From positions 186,001-250,000 of the forward strand of contig JACKAM010000001.1 in the NCBI GenBank assembly GCA_020635075.1: 64,000 nucleotides of DNA, read 5' to 3'. The stretch comes from Pseudobdellovibrionaceae bacterium. GTDB lineage: Bacteria; Bdellovibrionota; Bdellovibrionia; Bdellovibrionales; UBA1609. Positions within the stretch are counted from its first letter, which is position 1; every line of letters starts with the position of its first letter. This document shows, piece by piece, positions 8,115-21,900 of this stretch. The notes under the pieces are model-generated. The model had not been told where the DNA came from and ran no database searches. It saw only the letters and a list, made by a program, of their open reading frames with translations. A program made the translations under genes and the position numbers.

Positions 8115-9593
8115 ATGGGGAATCACTTTGTTGGCTGGCGGGTTTCCGTCGTCTGTTCTTCTTTATTCCTTTTGTTATTGGGTTTTCAAAACTGCTCGGC
8201 TGTGAACGAGGGATTTAATTCTCGTTTGCAGGATTCATCGTCGTCTCACAATGGGACTGGTGGCGGTAGTGGCGGCGGAGGAGGAGGAGGGGAACCTCCA
8301 GTAGCGCCCCCGCCTCCCGTTGAAGAGGGAGGCCTCTCCACTTGGGAAGATGGTCTCCAGCCAGTCAGGGAAGTCCATGTGGTACCTTCACCTGCAGGCA
8401 ATGACTCCACTGGCGATGGTTCTTCTCAGCGGCCCTATGCTAGCCTCGGACGTGCAGTAAGCGGAGGGGTGGCCCCGGGAACGGCCATTCGGCTTCATCC
8501 AGGCACCTACGCTGGCGGTGGATCATTTTCAGACATTCGCGGCAATGCTTCGGCACCCATTTGGATTGGTGGAGTTCCCGGGCAAGCTAAGCCTGTCATT
8601 CAGGGCGGTTCAAATGCCATTCATCTCAGAAGGCCGCGCTACCTGGTGGTTCACGATATTGTCTTTCAAAATTCTTCGCTCAACGGAATCAATTGTGACG
8701 ATGCTGCCGAGTACGCAAATGCCGACGCCGCTCGATACGTGATCTTTCGCGATATTGAAGTTCGCAATATTGGCACGGGGGGCAACCACGATGGTCTGAA
8801 GTTATCGGGCTTAAACGACTTCTTTGTCCTGAACTCGGTGATTAGCAATGTGCAGGCAGGGAGTGGCATCGACTGTGTCGGCTGTCATCGGGGCGTGATC
8901 GCTTACAATGAGTTCCGCAATGGTGGATCGAACTCCATTCAAACCAAAGGTGGTTCCACCGACATCGATGTCCTGTGGAATCGCTTTGAAAATGCTGGAC
9001 AGAGGGCCATCAATGCTGGCGGTTCGACCGGCTTTGAATACTTTCGTCCCCCATTGGTGAATAATCAGGCAAATGCCGAGGCCCGACGGATACGCGTTTT
9101 GGGCAATGTGATCATTGGTGGGGAAAATGCCATTTCATTTGTTGGTGTCGTCGATGGTTTGGCTGCGCAAAACACAATTGTCAATCCCACACGGTGGCCC
9201 ATTCGCATTCTTCAAGAAACCGTCTCCAGTGGAGGCTATGAGTTTTTGCCAGCGCAAAATAATGTAATTGACAATAACATATTCTATTTTAGCTCTGGGC
9301 AGGTCTCCTCCCATGTCAATGTTGGCGCTAACACACGGCCCGAGTCCTTTGTCTTTCGCAACAACCTTTGGTTTGCCCACAACAATCCAGGAAGTTCCAC
9401 ACCCACTTTGCCCGTCACAGAAACCGGTGGAGTGATTGGCCAGAACCCAGGATTTGTCAATTTGCCATCAGGCGATGTCCACCTCATCACAAACAGCCCT
9501 GCACGTGGTAGAGGCATCTCCCAAGATTACCTCCCTGAAGACGCCGACGGCACAGCCTTCCTTCAGCCCCCCACCATCGGCGCCTTTCAATGA
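8115..9593 (+). CDS. Right-handed beta-helix surface lipoprotein
   Basis: About 492 residues from the ATG at 8115; a GTG at 8112 is equally well placed behind AGGGGG at 8099-8104. A hydrophobic stretch ends in LLGFQNC, so Cys27 is the probable lipidated residue. A low-complexity linker follows (Ser/Asn, then a Gly run, then a Pro run). The main domain starts with VHVVPSPAGNDSTGDGSSQRPYASL, the usual opening of DUF1565-type parallel beta-helix proteins. Helical coils follow (GINCDDA, GLKLSGLNDF, SGIDCVGC, NSIQTKGGS, NVIIGGENAI), and it ends in GRGISQDYLPEDADGT and PTIGAFQ, a typical C-terminal cap. Such proteins bind or cleave polysaccharides; I see no clear lyase catalytic set. The last 80 bases are noticeably C-rich. 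Confidence 0.8.
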   Translation: MGNHFVGWRVSVVCSSLFLLLLGFQNCSAVNEGFNSRLQDSSSSHNGTGGGSGGGGGGGEPPVAPPPPVEEGGLSTWEDGLQPVREVHVVPSPAGNDSTGDGSSQRPYASLGRAVSGGVAPGTAIRLHPGTYAGGGSFSDIRGNASAPIWIGGVPGQAKPVIQGGSNAIHLRRPRYLVVHDIVFQNSSLNGINCDDAAEYANADAARYVIFRDIEVRNIGTGGNHDGLKLSGLNDFFVLNSVISNVQAGSGIDCVGCHRGVIAYNEFRNGGSNSIQTKGGSTDIDVLWNRFENAGQRAINAGGSTGFEYFRPPLVNNQANAEARRIRVLGNVIIGGENAISFVGVVDGLAAQNTIVNPTRWPIRILQETVSSGGYEFLPAQNNVIDNNIFYFSSGQVSSHVNVGANTRPESFVFRNNLWFAHNNPGSSTPTLPVTETGGVIGQNPGFVNLPSGDVHLITNSPARGRGISQDYLPEDADGTAFLQPPTIGAFQ

Positions 9594-9636
9594 ATACCAA
9601 ATAACGATCTACAACCAAATGAATCTAAGTTCTCTT

Positions 9637-9986
9637 AGTCGTTGACCCACAAAACCCTTTGTCTGCGAAGCTGGTCCTTTGCCGACCATTCTCCGCAAAT
9701 CCTCACGCACCTTTTCGGCCGCAGGCGCAGGAGGCTGAGTGACCGATGGGAATAGGCTCAGCCGAACGGGTCGCGTCAGCGCCACCGGGTTTTGTGAGCC
9801 CATTTGCAATTGGCCGGTTAGGGGGGCAGACTCCGGAGGATCAATATGGTTAAAACCGAGTTCGGCTTGGTGCTGCGCTCTGAGCGAGAGCGCCGCTGCC
9901 CGACGTATGTCTGAGGTTTTAAGCGTATTGATCGCAGGAGTCTGGACCCTCAGGCGGCCTGGTACTTGAGATCAATAGCAAAACAT
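9637..9986. repeat. Chimeric palindromic element: type 1 left half fused to type 2
   Basis: Bases about 9640-9780 match the left half of the type 1 element at 5.5 kb, including the GGCTGAG...CTCAGCC mini-hairpin. From about 9828 the sequence becomes a type 2 element: ACTCCGGAGGATCAATATGGTTAAAACC, the conserved GCGCTCT...AGAGCGC tip hairpin, then GGTTTTAAGCGTATTGATC and CAGGAGTC. The right arm of type 1 is missing. The element occupies almost the whole gap between the beta-helix gene and the convergent 26-kb gene, whose stop codon lies 10 bases beyond it. Confidence 0.75.
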
Positions 9987-9995
9987 GGTGCAGTT

Positions 9996-12900
9996 TTACT
10001 GGATGTCGAGAGAAGCGGTACCCATATTGGACTGCTGCCCGTTGGCGTTCACCCGGTAGTCAAACCTCGCGGCACCGGTGTAGCCACTGGTGCCGGTCAC
10101 GCCCACTGTACAAGTGCCGGAGTTACACAGACAAGGTGTGGTGACCGTCACGTTTTGCATATTGTAGAGCGAGCAGGACTGGGCCTGATCGGCGTTCTCG
10201 TCGTTATAAGTCAAGGTGATGGTGGCTTCCGTATCCATGCTCATGGCGGCTGGATAAAGCGGCTCGGTCACATGGAATCGATCCAAATAATAGATGGTGT
10301 TGGTTGTCGTTGGACCTGTGTCCGCGCCCACAATTTGATGGCCAATGGCCAGAGTGGTGGCACTGCCTGATAGGTTGCCACTTGCGACGTTATTGCCATT
10401 CACCAGAACGCGCCACTTGTTCATGTCGATATCCCAGTTGATTTCAACGGCATAGACCTGGTTCAACTCGAGAGTACCACTAGAAGGCCACTGGTACTCC
10501 GTGGGAGATCCATTGGCGTAGACCATAAAGCTCAAGCGCTTATTGGAACCCGTGTCCTTCAGTCGCGCTTCCCAGGCTGTCGCAGTTGCAGCTGAGTTCA
10601 TGGCCTGTGCCAGGGTGATATTGTCGCCCAGTGTTCCAAAATCCGTGATCACCACTTGAAAGCTGTACCAGGATTGATTCATGGCGGTGACACCGGTATT
10701 GCGATACGCCCTGGTTCCCGAAGTGCCATCGAGATCGACTTTCAAACACTGAGAGCCCCAACCTGTGGGTGAGCCCACCGCACTTGAAGCGGCATCATCG
10801 TCAAAGACGTTACCGGTATCTGTGACGGCGGCGTTCCAAGTTTGATCTGTTCCGGCAGCTTCAAACTTTTCGTTGAAGGTAATGCTCGCAGGTACGACTG
10901 GAGGAGTACTGTGATTCAAGTAGGCCAGGGCAGGATAGTTATTGGCTTCCCGCTTCCACATAGTGACAAAGTCCCAAGTGGTATATGTTGTTTGATCCTT
11001 CATGTTGTTGGTGTTTTGACCTGTTCCTCCTGCGCTGGAGGCTTGACCACTGGTATTGGTATCCCAGAAAGAGTTATTAGTGGTGCCGGAGCCAAATCCA
11101 ATCAGACCACCAAGGTTGGAGCTGCCTGTGACGTTACCCTTCGAGTAAGCCCGGTCGATGGTGCCCGATGCAAATTGACCGACCAGACCACCAGCCCCGT
11201 TGTTACCACTGACATTTCCTTTTGCGTAGCTGTCAGAAATGTTGGCAGCCAATTCACCCACCAGACCGCCAGTGTCTTGGGTGGCACCGGTGACTGTACC
11301 AGTTGCATAGGACTCACTGATGTTGCCTCCGGCGTAGCCGACCAAGCCTCCACCATTGTAAGGTCCAACCACTGCGGCGCCCGATCCCGAACGGGAGACT
11401 GTGGTCCCGCCCGACATGCTACCAATCAAACCGCCCACGCCGTCTCCAGCGGTGGACGAGTTGTTACCAGTGACCGTACCGCTGTTGACAAAACTGTTGG
11501 TGACCGAGCCACCGTTGAGACGACCGACGAGGCCGCCCACATAGTTGTTACCTGAGATGGTGATATTGTTGAGAACCACGTTCTTGATCGCCGCAGATCC
11601 CGTGGTCTCTCCAAAGAAGCCCACCAAATTGTTGGAGCTTGAGTAGCTAATATTGTTGATCGCCAGGTTGTTACCATCAAAAGTACCAGTGAATTCGTTC
11701 GACCCTGAAACTCCACCGAGAGGAGTGAAGGACTGGCCGCTGAAGTCCAGGGTGTCCATCAACTTAAAGCTGGAAGAACGGTAGCTGTTGATCTGAGCCA
11801 ACTGGGTGATGGTACAGATGGTGTAGGGGTCTCCACCTGAGCCTGTTCCGCTAGCAAAAGGTGCATTGGCGAGTTTGCCCACGCAGAATCCACTGGTGGC
11901 ACCAGTACCTGTAACGGGTCTCAGTGAAGACTGGGCTTGAACGCCGTCATTGTAGTCAATTTGGATGGTGTCGTTATACACACTGGCCGCTGTGGGCTGG
12001 AAGGACACCACGATGGTACAGTTTTGACCACCGTTGAGAGTGGCCCCGCAAGAACCACCACCGGGGTAACTTCCGCCTTTGAATGTAAAAGGTGCGGCCA
12101 GGCCCGTACCTGTCATCACAGTGGCCTGAAGTGAGCCGTTATTGGTAATGGTGAATGTCTTATCCGTCACTGAGTTCACCGTCTGGCTGCCAAAGTTGTA
12201 AGTCGTGGCATCAGAGATCACCAGAACGGCAGGGCTGGTGGCAATACCACGCACTTCGCGGCTCACCACTTGAGCACTCACCCCGTCAAAGTAGTTGATG
12301 GTGATGTAGTACCCGGAGTTGAAGTTTCCAGCGATCGTCGGTGCAAAGGTCACGTCGATCGTACAGTTGGCACTAGCTGCAAGACTGGTTGAGCAGGTTC
12401 CGCCGGTTCCAGGATAAGTGCCGCCTGTGAACTGGTAGGGAGCCGGTGTTCCGGACGGGAATACGGGGTTGGCTTCGACGCCGCCAGTATTAGAAATCGT
12501 TAGCAATACATTGGGTGTGTTACCCACTTGCACCGTTCCAAAGTCATAGTTGGGCGAGTTAGAGATGGCGAGTACCGCCGGGTTGGCTGCTGTACCTTGC
12601 ACCGAAATATTGCGCGTCTGGGCCTGAACCCCGTCGTGGAAATCAATGACGATTGTGTCACTGGCCAATCCCAAAACGGTGGGAGCGTATTCGAGGACAA
12701 TCGTACAGGCCGTGGCGTTGTTGAGAGTGGCTCCGCAGTTACCACCAGAACCTGGGTAGCTGCCGCCTTTAAAACTAAATGGAGCTGCCGCACCCACGCT
12801 ACCCATAGATGTCGCCTGCAGAGATCCCACGTTGGTAATAGTAATGGTGTAGTCATTGGTTGAATTAACGGCTTTAGTGCCCCAATTTACACTGCTGGTG

Positions 12901-15900
12901 CTCAGCGAGAGATCCGCAGGACCTTGACCCACACCTGTCACGTTGAGGTTGGCTGAAGTTGAACCCACGCCGTTGTTGTAAGAAATATTAATGGTGTCAT
13001 TGTGAGTTCCAATGGTCACTGGAGAATAATTGATCACAATGGTACAAGTGGCCGCTGGCGCCAGAGAACTTCCGCAGTTACCACCCGTACCAGGGTAGAA
13101 ACCACCTTTAAACGTGTAGGGTGCGGCAAGTCCCGTTCCCAACATGGGAGTGGCCGTCACGCCACCGTCGTTGGAGATGGTAATGGTGTGATCAGTGGAA
13201 GATCCTGTCGCCATCGTGCCAAAGTTGTAGGGGTCACCTTCGGAGAAGTTCAGAGTTGCAGGCAATGCACCCGTACCCTGGACCCAGCCGGTGGCGGAAG
13301 TCGTGACCGCACCGTCATGGTAGTCGATGGTCACGTCGTCGTTGAGGAAGCCAACTGCGGTCGGTGAATAGGTGACAATGAGAGTACAAGTGCTACCGGC
13401 CGATAGAGTGGTGTTACAAGTACCACCAGTTCCCGGGTAACTTCCACCCTTGTACTGGAAGGGAGCCGCAAGACTTGTGCTACCCATAGCAGTCGTCGGT
13501 ACACCACCCACGTTGTCCAGGGTGATAGTGCCATCGGTGTTGGAGCCATTAGCGCGGGTGCCAAAATCACGCGGGTCAGGAGTAAAGGTGATTTGACCTG
13601 CGGTGGCACCGATACCGGTCACGTCCCGGTTGCGGTTCTGCATCTGCGCGCCGTCATGGAAATCAATCACAATCGTATCGTTAAAGGAACCACCACTCGG
13701 CGGTGTAAAGTTGGCAATAAAGGTACACGAGGCCCCAGCACCCAAGGTCGCACCGCAAGTTCCACCGCCTGGGAATGTACCGCCACCAGCGAAGGCAAAG
13801 GCTCCAGCCAGGCCACTTCCAGCAATAGCTGTGGCTCCCACAGTACCAATATTGGTTAGCGTAAATGTATGAGGTGTGGTCGAGCTAATCGCCTGAGTTC
13901 CGTAGGAGTAAGTTCCACCATCAGAAATCGTCAGGAAGGCCAAGGCGGCACCACTACCGAGGAGGTCAATGCCCTCGCTCTGTAGGCCAGCGCCATCGTC
14001 ATATTGCATACTCATGGTTGTGAATTTGGGCGTGGCCGAAGTGGGCTGGAAGCGAATGACCACGTCACATGTATTTGAAGGATTCAGTGTTGTTCCGCAA
14101 GTTCCGCCTGTTCCCGGGTAAGAGCCGCCCACATAGATGAAATCTCCACCAATTCCAAACAAGACCATGCTCGTAGCGGCCACACCGCCGTTATTGATGA
14201 TGGAAAAGGTGCGGTCCACATAAGAACCCACAGCCACCGAGCCAAAGTCATACGTGGCTCCATCGGTCCAGGCGAGAACAGCAGCGTTGGCACCAGTACC
14301 ACGAACTTCCCGCGAAGTGGACTGGGTGGAAGCACCATTGTCGTAACTGAGGACAATGTTGTCACTTAAAAATCCAGTCGCCGTCGGTGTATAGCGCACG
14401 ACAATCGTACAATTGGCGCCATTGTTAATGGTTCCGGTACAAGTACCACCGGTTCCAGGGTAGTTACCACCAACAAAGTCAAAGGGCGCTGCTAGTGGTT
14501 GACCAGTGGATTCAATCACTGTCGTTGCTGGCACTCCGCCCGAGTTGGTCACCGTAAAAGTATAGTCAGTGTTCGACGTCAGAGCTTGAGTGCCATAGTC
14601 GTAGAAGGGACTGTTGGAAATACTCAAACTTGCAGGGTTGGCGCCCGTACCGGTCACCGCTCGGTAAGAGCTCACTGTTGAGGCACCATTGTTGTACTGG
14701 ATATCAATGGTATCATTGTGGACACCCGTAGCGGTCGGTGCGTAGCGCACGACCATGGTACAGTTGCCACCGGTGGAAATGGTGGCGGTACATGTTCCGC
14801 CAGATCCAGGGAATGTGCCACCGGCATAGGTAAAGGGGGCGGCCAATCCCACTCCCGACACCAAAGTGGCATTAAAGCCACCTGTATTTGTCACAGTGAA
14901 TGTGAAGTCAGTTTGTGACCCTGTTGCCCTTGTTCCGTAGTTGTAGGTTGCTCCATCACTGATCACAAGCAGAGCGTTAGAGACAGCAGACCCAGAGAGA
15001 TCCAAAGTCGCACTTTGGGCCACGGCTCCATCCCAATAGTTGATTTGGGCCGTGTCGTTAAAGCTTCCCGCAGCCGTTGGGCTGTAGGTCACATAAATCG
15101 TACAAGAACCACCGATACCTAGTGTGGCACCGCAAGTTCCACCAGTTCCTGGATAACTGCCACCTTTGAAGGCAAAGGGGGCGGCAAGACCAACACCCGT
15201 AATGCTAGTGGCTGCCACTCCACCGGTATTGGAGACGGTAAAGAGTTTTTCTGTACTGGCTCCAGCAGGAAGAGTTCCAAAATTCCATGGATCATCCGAG
15301 ACCGACAGGATGGCTCCGTTGTCGGCTGTACCTTGCACATCTCGGCTTGAAACCTGGCCGACCACACCATCGTTGTAGGAGATCTGGAAGGTGGTGGATT
15401 GGGCACCCACAACAGTGGGAGAGTAGGTGACAACGACAGAACAGCTGGAGGAAGCGGTCAGGCTGGTATTACATGTTCCGCCCGTACCAGGATATGTTCC
15501 GCCCTTCCAAGAGAAGGGAGCGGCAATGGCCACACCGGCCATGGAAGTAGCCGAAACCGAGCCGTCATTGGTCACGGTAAAGACATGATCCGTGTTTGAG
15601 CCCAGCGCCTGGAGGCCATAATCATAAGGATCGGTTTCTGAGATATTGAGCAAGGCCGCACTTCCACCGGTACCGGTAATCGGCCGGGCCGCAACTTGAC
15701 CGTTGGCGCCGTCAAAATAGTTGATCTGCAAGGTGGTGTTGTAGACCTGACTAGCCGTCGGGTTAAAGGTCACAACCACGGTACAGCCAGTCCCAAAGGC
15801 CAAAGTGGCGCCGCAATTTCCACCAGTCCCAGGGTAGCTGCCGTCTTTAAAGGCATAGGGGAGGGCAAGGGCGACTTCCGCCATGGCGGTGGCGTCAGTT

Positions 15901-18900
15901 CCACCGGTATTGTTGATGGTGAAGGTCTTCTCCGTCGTTGCACCGATGGCCCAAGTGCCAAAGTTGTAAGTAGCGCCGTCGCTGATCTGCAGGTTGGCGG
16001 GATTAGTTGAGGTACCGGTGATGTCTCGATCCACAAACTGGTTGGCGGCACCATCATAATAGTCAAGTACGATATCGTCAGACTGAGTCCCTGTTGCCGT
16101 CGGTGCGTACTCGACCACCAATGTACAGTTGCCACCAGCCGCTAAAGTCACACCGCAAGTTCCACCAGTACCAGGATAGGTGGAGCCTTTGTAGCGGAAG
16201 GGAGCGAGGATCGCCTGAGGCACAATGGTGGTCGCGTCCACGCCGCCATTGTTGTTAACGGTAAATACTTTTTCAGTCACCGAGCCGATGGCGTGGGAAA
16301 GGAAGTCATAGGTCGCACCATCGGAAATGGCCAACTGAGCAGCATTGGCACCGGTACCAGATACATCCCGCGTGGCCATTTGGTTGTTGACCGAGTCAAA
16401 GTAGTTGATTTCTATAGTGTCGGACAAGGCACCCAAACTAATCGGTGAATAGACGACCACAATCTGACAAGTGGCCCCTGCATTAATGGTGACACCACAG
16501 TTACCGCCAGTTCCCGGATAAGATCCGCCTTTGAAGCTCCATGGGGTGGCAAGTCCAGTGCCGGTGATGCCTGTCGCTGGAACACCACCGGTGTTGTCGA
16601 TATTGAAGGTCTTTTCTGTGGTCGAGCCTAGGGCTTTGGTGCCGAAATCATAAGTGGCCCCGTCAGAAATAATCAAGTTGGCTAAGGGTGCACCGGTACC
16701 TTGTACATTGTTGGTAACCGTCTGTGGCCCGGCCCCATCGTTGTAGTCCACTTCAATGGTGTCAGATCGGAGTCCATTGGCAGTCGGAGCGAAACTGACA
16801 ACAATGGTACATGATGAACCGTTTGACAAAACAGATCCGCAAGTTCCCCCAGTTCCCGGGAAGGAACCATCCTTCATCAGGAAGGGTAGGGACAATCCGG
16901 ATTCAGCAATTCCAGTGGCAGGGACGCCACCGATGTTGTTGATAGTAAACGTGTGATCGGTGACTGAGCCCACACCTTGAGTGAGGTAGTCATACAGAGG
17001 TGTGTCAGTGATGGTGAGCAGTGCTGGATTAGCACTGTTACCAGTCACATTACGGGCCGAACTCTGAGGAACGGCACCGTCGTTGTAATCAACAATAAAG
17101 GTGTCGGCAAAGGGACCAGTTAACGTGGTTGGGCTAAAGGTCACGATGACAGTACAGGTGAGAGCCTTATCCAATTCCACACCGCAAGTTCCGCCAGTAC
17201 CGGGATAAGAACCACCTTTAAAGCTGTAGGGGGCTGCCAAGCCAGATCCGGCCATGGAGACAGCCTTCACCGAGCCGGTATTTTCGAGAGTAAAGGTGTG
17301 GTCCGTATTGGATCCCACAGCCTGAACGCCAAAGTCGTAAATCGGTGCTTCGGTGATGGTAATGAAGGCCGCACCAGCACCTGTTCCTTGAACGGCACGA
17401 AGGGCAACCTGGACACCGCCGCCGTCGTTGTAATTGATTTCAATAGTGTCACTGCGAATACCCAAAGCAGTCGGCAAGAATTCGACTACTACTGTACAGC
17501 TGGCTGCGGCATTAAGGGTGGCCGCGCAGGTCCCGCCAGAACCAGGATAAGCTCCGCCCTTGAATCTAAAGGGAGCCAACAGGCCTGTTCCGCCCATGGC
17601 GGTGGCGGAAATTCCACCGGTATTGTTAACGGTGAAGGTGTGTTCCGTCGTCGAGCCCAAAGCCTGCTCGCCGAAATCATAAATGGGACCTGAGTCGATG
17701 GTCAGGAAAGCCGGATTTACACCGTTACCGGTGAGGTCACGACTCGAAACCTGGCCACTGATCCCGTTGTTATAGTTGATATCGATGGTGTCAGTTTGAA
17801 CACCGGTAGCAACTGGAGCAAATGTCACCACAATGGTACAGTTGGCGGCCGCCGCAAGGCTGCCGGTACAAGTTCCACCAGTACCTGGGTAAGTGCCGTC
17901 CTTAAAGCTATAGGGGGCGGCCAATCCCATGCCATTCATGGCGGTCGCGATGACTCCGCCTGAGTTGTCCAAAGTAAAAGTATAATCTGTCGAAGAGCCA
18001 ACAGATCGCTGTCCGTAGTCGTAGGGGTCAGCCTCTGAAATATTGATTACAGCAGGGTCTGCACCGGCACCTTGTATGTCGCGGTTAGAGGCCTGGGCAC
18101 CAATGCCATCGTTGTAGTTGATGGTCAGAGTATCAGTGTGGATTCCATTAGCCGTCGGAGCATAGGTCACCACAATGGAGCAAGTCCCAGCCGTGTTGAG
18201 GCTGGCGCTACAATCACCACCAGTACCTGGGTAAGTTCCACCCTTGTAGCTAAAGGGGGCGGTGAGGGCGGCGCCCGACATGCCGGTGGCTGCGGTTCCT
18301 CCCGAATTGGTAACGGTAAAGGTGTGATCTGAACTTGAGCCCGTGGCTTTAGTACCAAAGTCATAAGTGGCGGCATCAGAGATATCTAGATAAGCGGCAA
18401 TCACGCCGGTACCGGTCACATCCCGGTTAGCCGCCTGAGTGGCAGCACCATCATTGTAGTCCACGACGATGGTGTCATTATGGACACCAGTGGCGGTGGG
18501 TGAGTAGGTGACCACAATCGTACAGTTGCTAGCTGCGGCCAGGGTGACACCGCACGTTCCACCGCTTCCAGGGTAACCTCCACCTTTAAACGCGTAGGGG
18601 GCAGCCAGTCCAGATCCAGCCATGGCCGTCGCCTGGTATCCGCCCGTGTTGTCGACAGTGAAAGTGAAATCAGTTGAAGAACCTGTCGCTCGACTTCCGT
18701 AGTTGTAGGTCGGAGAATTTGAGAGAGTAAGAAGAGCCGGCGCCACACCATTACCGGTGAGGTCAATATTTGCCGTTTTCCCTGAAGCGCCATCGTTATA
18801 GGTCAGATCAATGGTGTCAGAATGAGCGCCTGAGGAGACGGGAGAGTATTGGACAACCACCGTACAAGATCCGGCGGCAACAAGTGAAGCAGCACAACTT

Positions 18901-21900
18901 CCGCCAGTTCCCGGATAGCTGCCACCTTTAAATGTAAATGGAGCAGCAAGACCAGCACCGGCCATGGTCGTCGCTGTGACGGCACCCGTGTTATTCACGG
19001 TCAGAGTGTATTCTGAAGTCGAGCCGAGGGCGCGGTTAGAGAAATCATAGGTGGGTGCATCGGCAAAAACCAAGAGGGCCGCACTGTTACCAGTACCCTG
19101 AATCGCGCCAGTTCCCTGGGCTGGAGCTGCACCATCATTGTAGTCAATCAGAATAGTGTCATTTGAGGTGACAGCTGCCGTTGGGCTAAAGGAGACAACG
19201 ACTGTACAGTTGGCGCCATTGGCCAACGTGGTGCTACAGGTTCCACCCAAGCCAGGGTAACCGCCACCTTTGAACTCAAACGGCGCCGCTAGACCAGATC
19301 CGGTGATGGAAGTTGCGGTCACGCCGCCAGTGTTACTCATAGTGAAGGTGAAATCAGTGGTGGAACCTAGCGCCTTGGTGCCGTAATCATAAGGGATATC
19401 TGAGAGTTCAAGTGAGGCAGGTGCAGTACCGGTACCTTGTAGGTCACGAGTGGAATTGACCCCGGTCGCGCCATTGTTGTAGTCGATTTGAACAGTGTCG
19501 TTAAAGGTTCCAGTCACCGTAGGTGCAAAGGTCACGATAATCGTACAATTGGAGCCGTTAGCCAAAGTCACACCGCAAGTTCCGCCTGTCCCTGGGTACC
19601 CCCCACCCTTAAATGTATAAGGAGCAGCTAATCCGGTTCCAGCCATTCCCGTGGCGGGAACACCACCAATATTGTCGACGGTGAGAGTTTGGTCGCTGGT
19701 CGAGCCAACGGCTTTGCTGCCAAAGTCAAAAGTTGGACCATTGGAAATTGACAAGAGTGCCGCATTAGCGCCGGTACCGGTGACGTCGCGAGTGGAAGCC
19801 ACCACGCCACTGCCATCATTGTAATCAACTTGAATGGTGTCATTGTGTACGGCGGCCGTTGTCGGAGAATAGGTCACTACAATGGTACAGTTGGCGCCGG
19901 CTGCCAAAGTTCCCGTACATGAGCCACCAGATCCGGGGAAGGAGCCACCTTTGTAGTCAAATGGCGCAGCCAATCCGCTGCCACTCAGGCCGGTGGCTGT
20001 GACGCCCCCGGTGTTGTCGACAGTAAAGGTGTTATCCGTGGCCGAACCCAAAGCTCTGGTTCCGTAGTCAAAACTGGGGCCGTGGGAGATGGCCAAGAAG
20101 GCAAGAGTGGCGCCTGTACCTTGAACTGTAATGGAGCTGTTGGTGGCAGCCGCGCCATCATTGTAATCAACTTGCAATGTATCACTGTGGGGACCGGTGG
20201 CCGTCGGGGAGTAAGTGACGACAAGAGTACAGTTGCCGCTGGCCGCCAGTGAAGCACCACAGTTACCACCCGTGCCCGGATAGGTTCCACCTTTGTATGC
20301 AAATGGAGCTGTGAGGGCAACTGGGGCCATGGAGGAAGCAGCGACGCCACCACCATTGGTCACGGTGAATGTCTTGTCTACATTTGCGCCCACGGCTTGA
20401 GTGCCATAGTTGTAGGTAGGACCATCGGAAATAGTCAACAGTGCGGCGTCGGCACCTGTACCCTGAATATCTCTCGTTGCCGACTGCGGAGAAAGTCCAT
20501 CGTTGTAATCAAGCTGAATGCTATCACTGTGCAAGCCTGCGGCCGTGGGTGAGTAGGTGACCACAACAGTACAGTTGCCTCCAGAGCCCAGGGAAGCGCC
20601 ACATGTTCCGCCGGTTCCAGGATAGCCTCCGCCTTTGTAGGTGAATGGAGCGGCCAGACCAGTTCCGGTGATTGCCGTGGCTGTTAGAGCACCGGTGTTA
20701 TTGACTGTAAACGAGAAATCACCACTAGCGCCCACCGCCAGAGTTCCAAAGTCGTAAAGCGGATTATTAGAAATCACAAGCAGGGCAGCATTGGCTCCCG
20801 AACCTTGGACGTCGCGAGTGGCCGATTGGGCGCTGACGCCATCATTGTAATCAATCTGGACTGCATCGCTGTGAGCACCCGATGCTGTGGGCGAGTAGGT
20901 GACCACGATCGTACAGTTAGCTCCATTGGCAAGTGTTGCGGCACAAGTTCCACCACCGCCAGGATAGCTTCCACCTTTGAATGTAAACGGAGCTGCCAAA
21001 CCAGTTCCCGCCATGGAGGTTGCGGGAGAACCACCCGTGTTGTTGATAGTCAAAGTCTGATCTGTGTTTGAACCCAGGGGCTTGGTGCCAAAATCATAGA
21101 AGGGAGCATTGGAAATCGCCAGGATCGCCGCCGTCCCAGCTGTACCATCCAAAGCGCGGGTGGCGTTTTGTACTGCAGCTCCATCGTTGTAATCGATCTG
21201 TACGGTATCGTTAAAGACACCGGCGATGGTCGGATTAAAAGTAACCACAATCGTACAATTGGCACCGGCATTAAGACTAGCTGTACAAGTGCCACCTGTT
21301 CCAGGGTAGGTGCCATCCTTAAAACTAAACGGCGCGGCCAAGCCAGTTCCGCTCATCAGCGTGGCCGGGACTCCGCCAGTATTATCCAAGGTTAAGGTTT
21401 GATCGGTTGTAGACCCAACGGTGACAGTGCCAAAGTCAAAGTTTGGCGCATTGGAAATGGCGATGACAGCGGGATTGGCACCAATACCTTGAACATCCCG
21501 GTTTGACACTGCGGCGCCAGCACCATCTTGATAGTTCAAGGTCATTGTATCCGAGTGAATACCTGTTGCCGTTGGAGAGTAAGTGACAACCACTGTACAG
21601 GAACCGGCTGCCGCCAAGCTGCCAGCGCAAGTTCCACCAGTTCCGGGATAGCTTCCACCTTTGAAGGTAAAAGGTGCGGTAAGCACACCGGGAGCAATGG
21701 CAGTTGCTGTCGCACCACCAGTATTATCGATGGTAAACGTATGATCCGTATTGGAGCCCAGAGCTTTGGTGCCAAAGTCATAAGTGGGGCCATGGGAGAT
21801 ATCCAAGCTCGCGGCCACAACCCCAGTTCCCTGTACATCACGGGTCTCGGATTGAGCACTCACACCATCGTTGTAGTCAATTTGAATGGTGTCGCTGTGT

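Noticed and set aside
10842..11555. Long plus-strand frame (237 codons) opposite the giant gene, and dozens of similar frames to 35 kb
   Set aside because: They are antisense or frame-shifted shadows of the repeat units: the same Ser/Thr/Arg-rich or Pro-rich patterns recur every 342 bases, with no ribosome sites.
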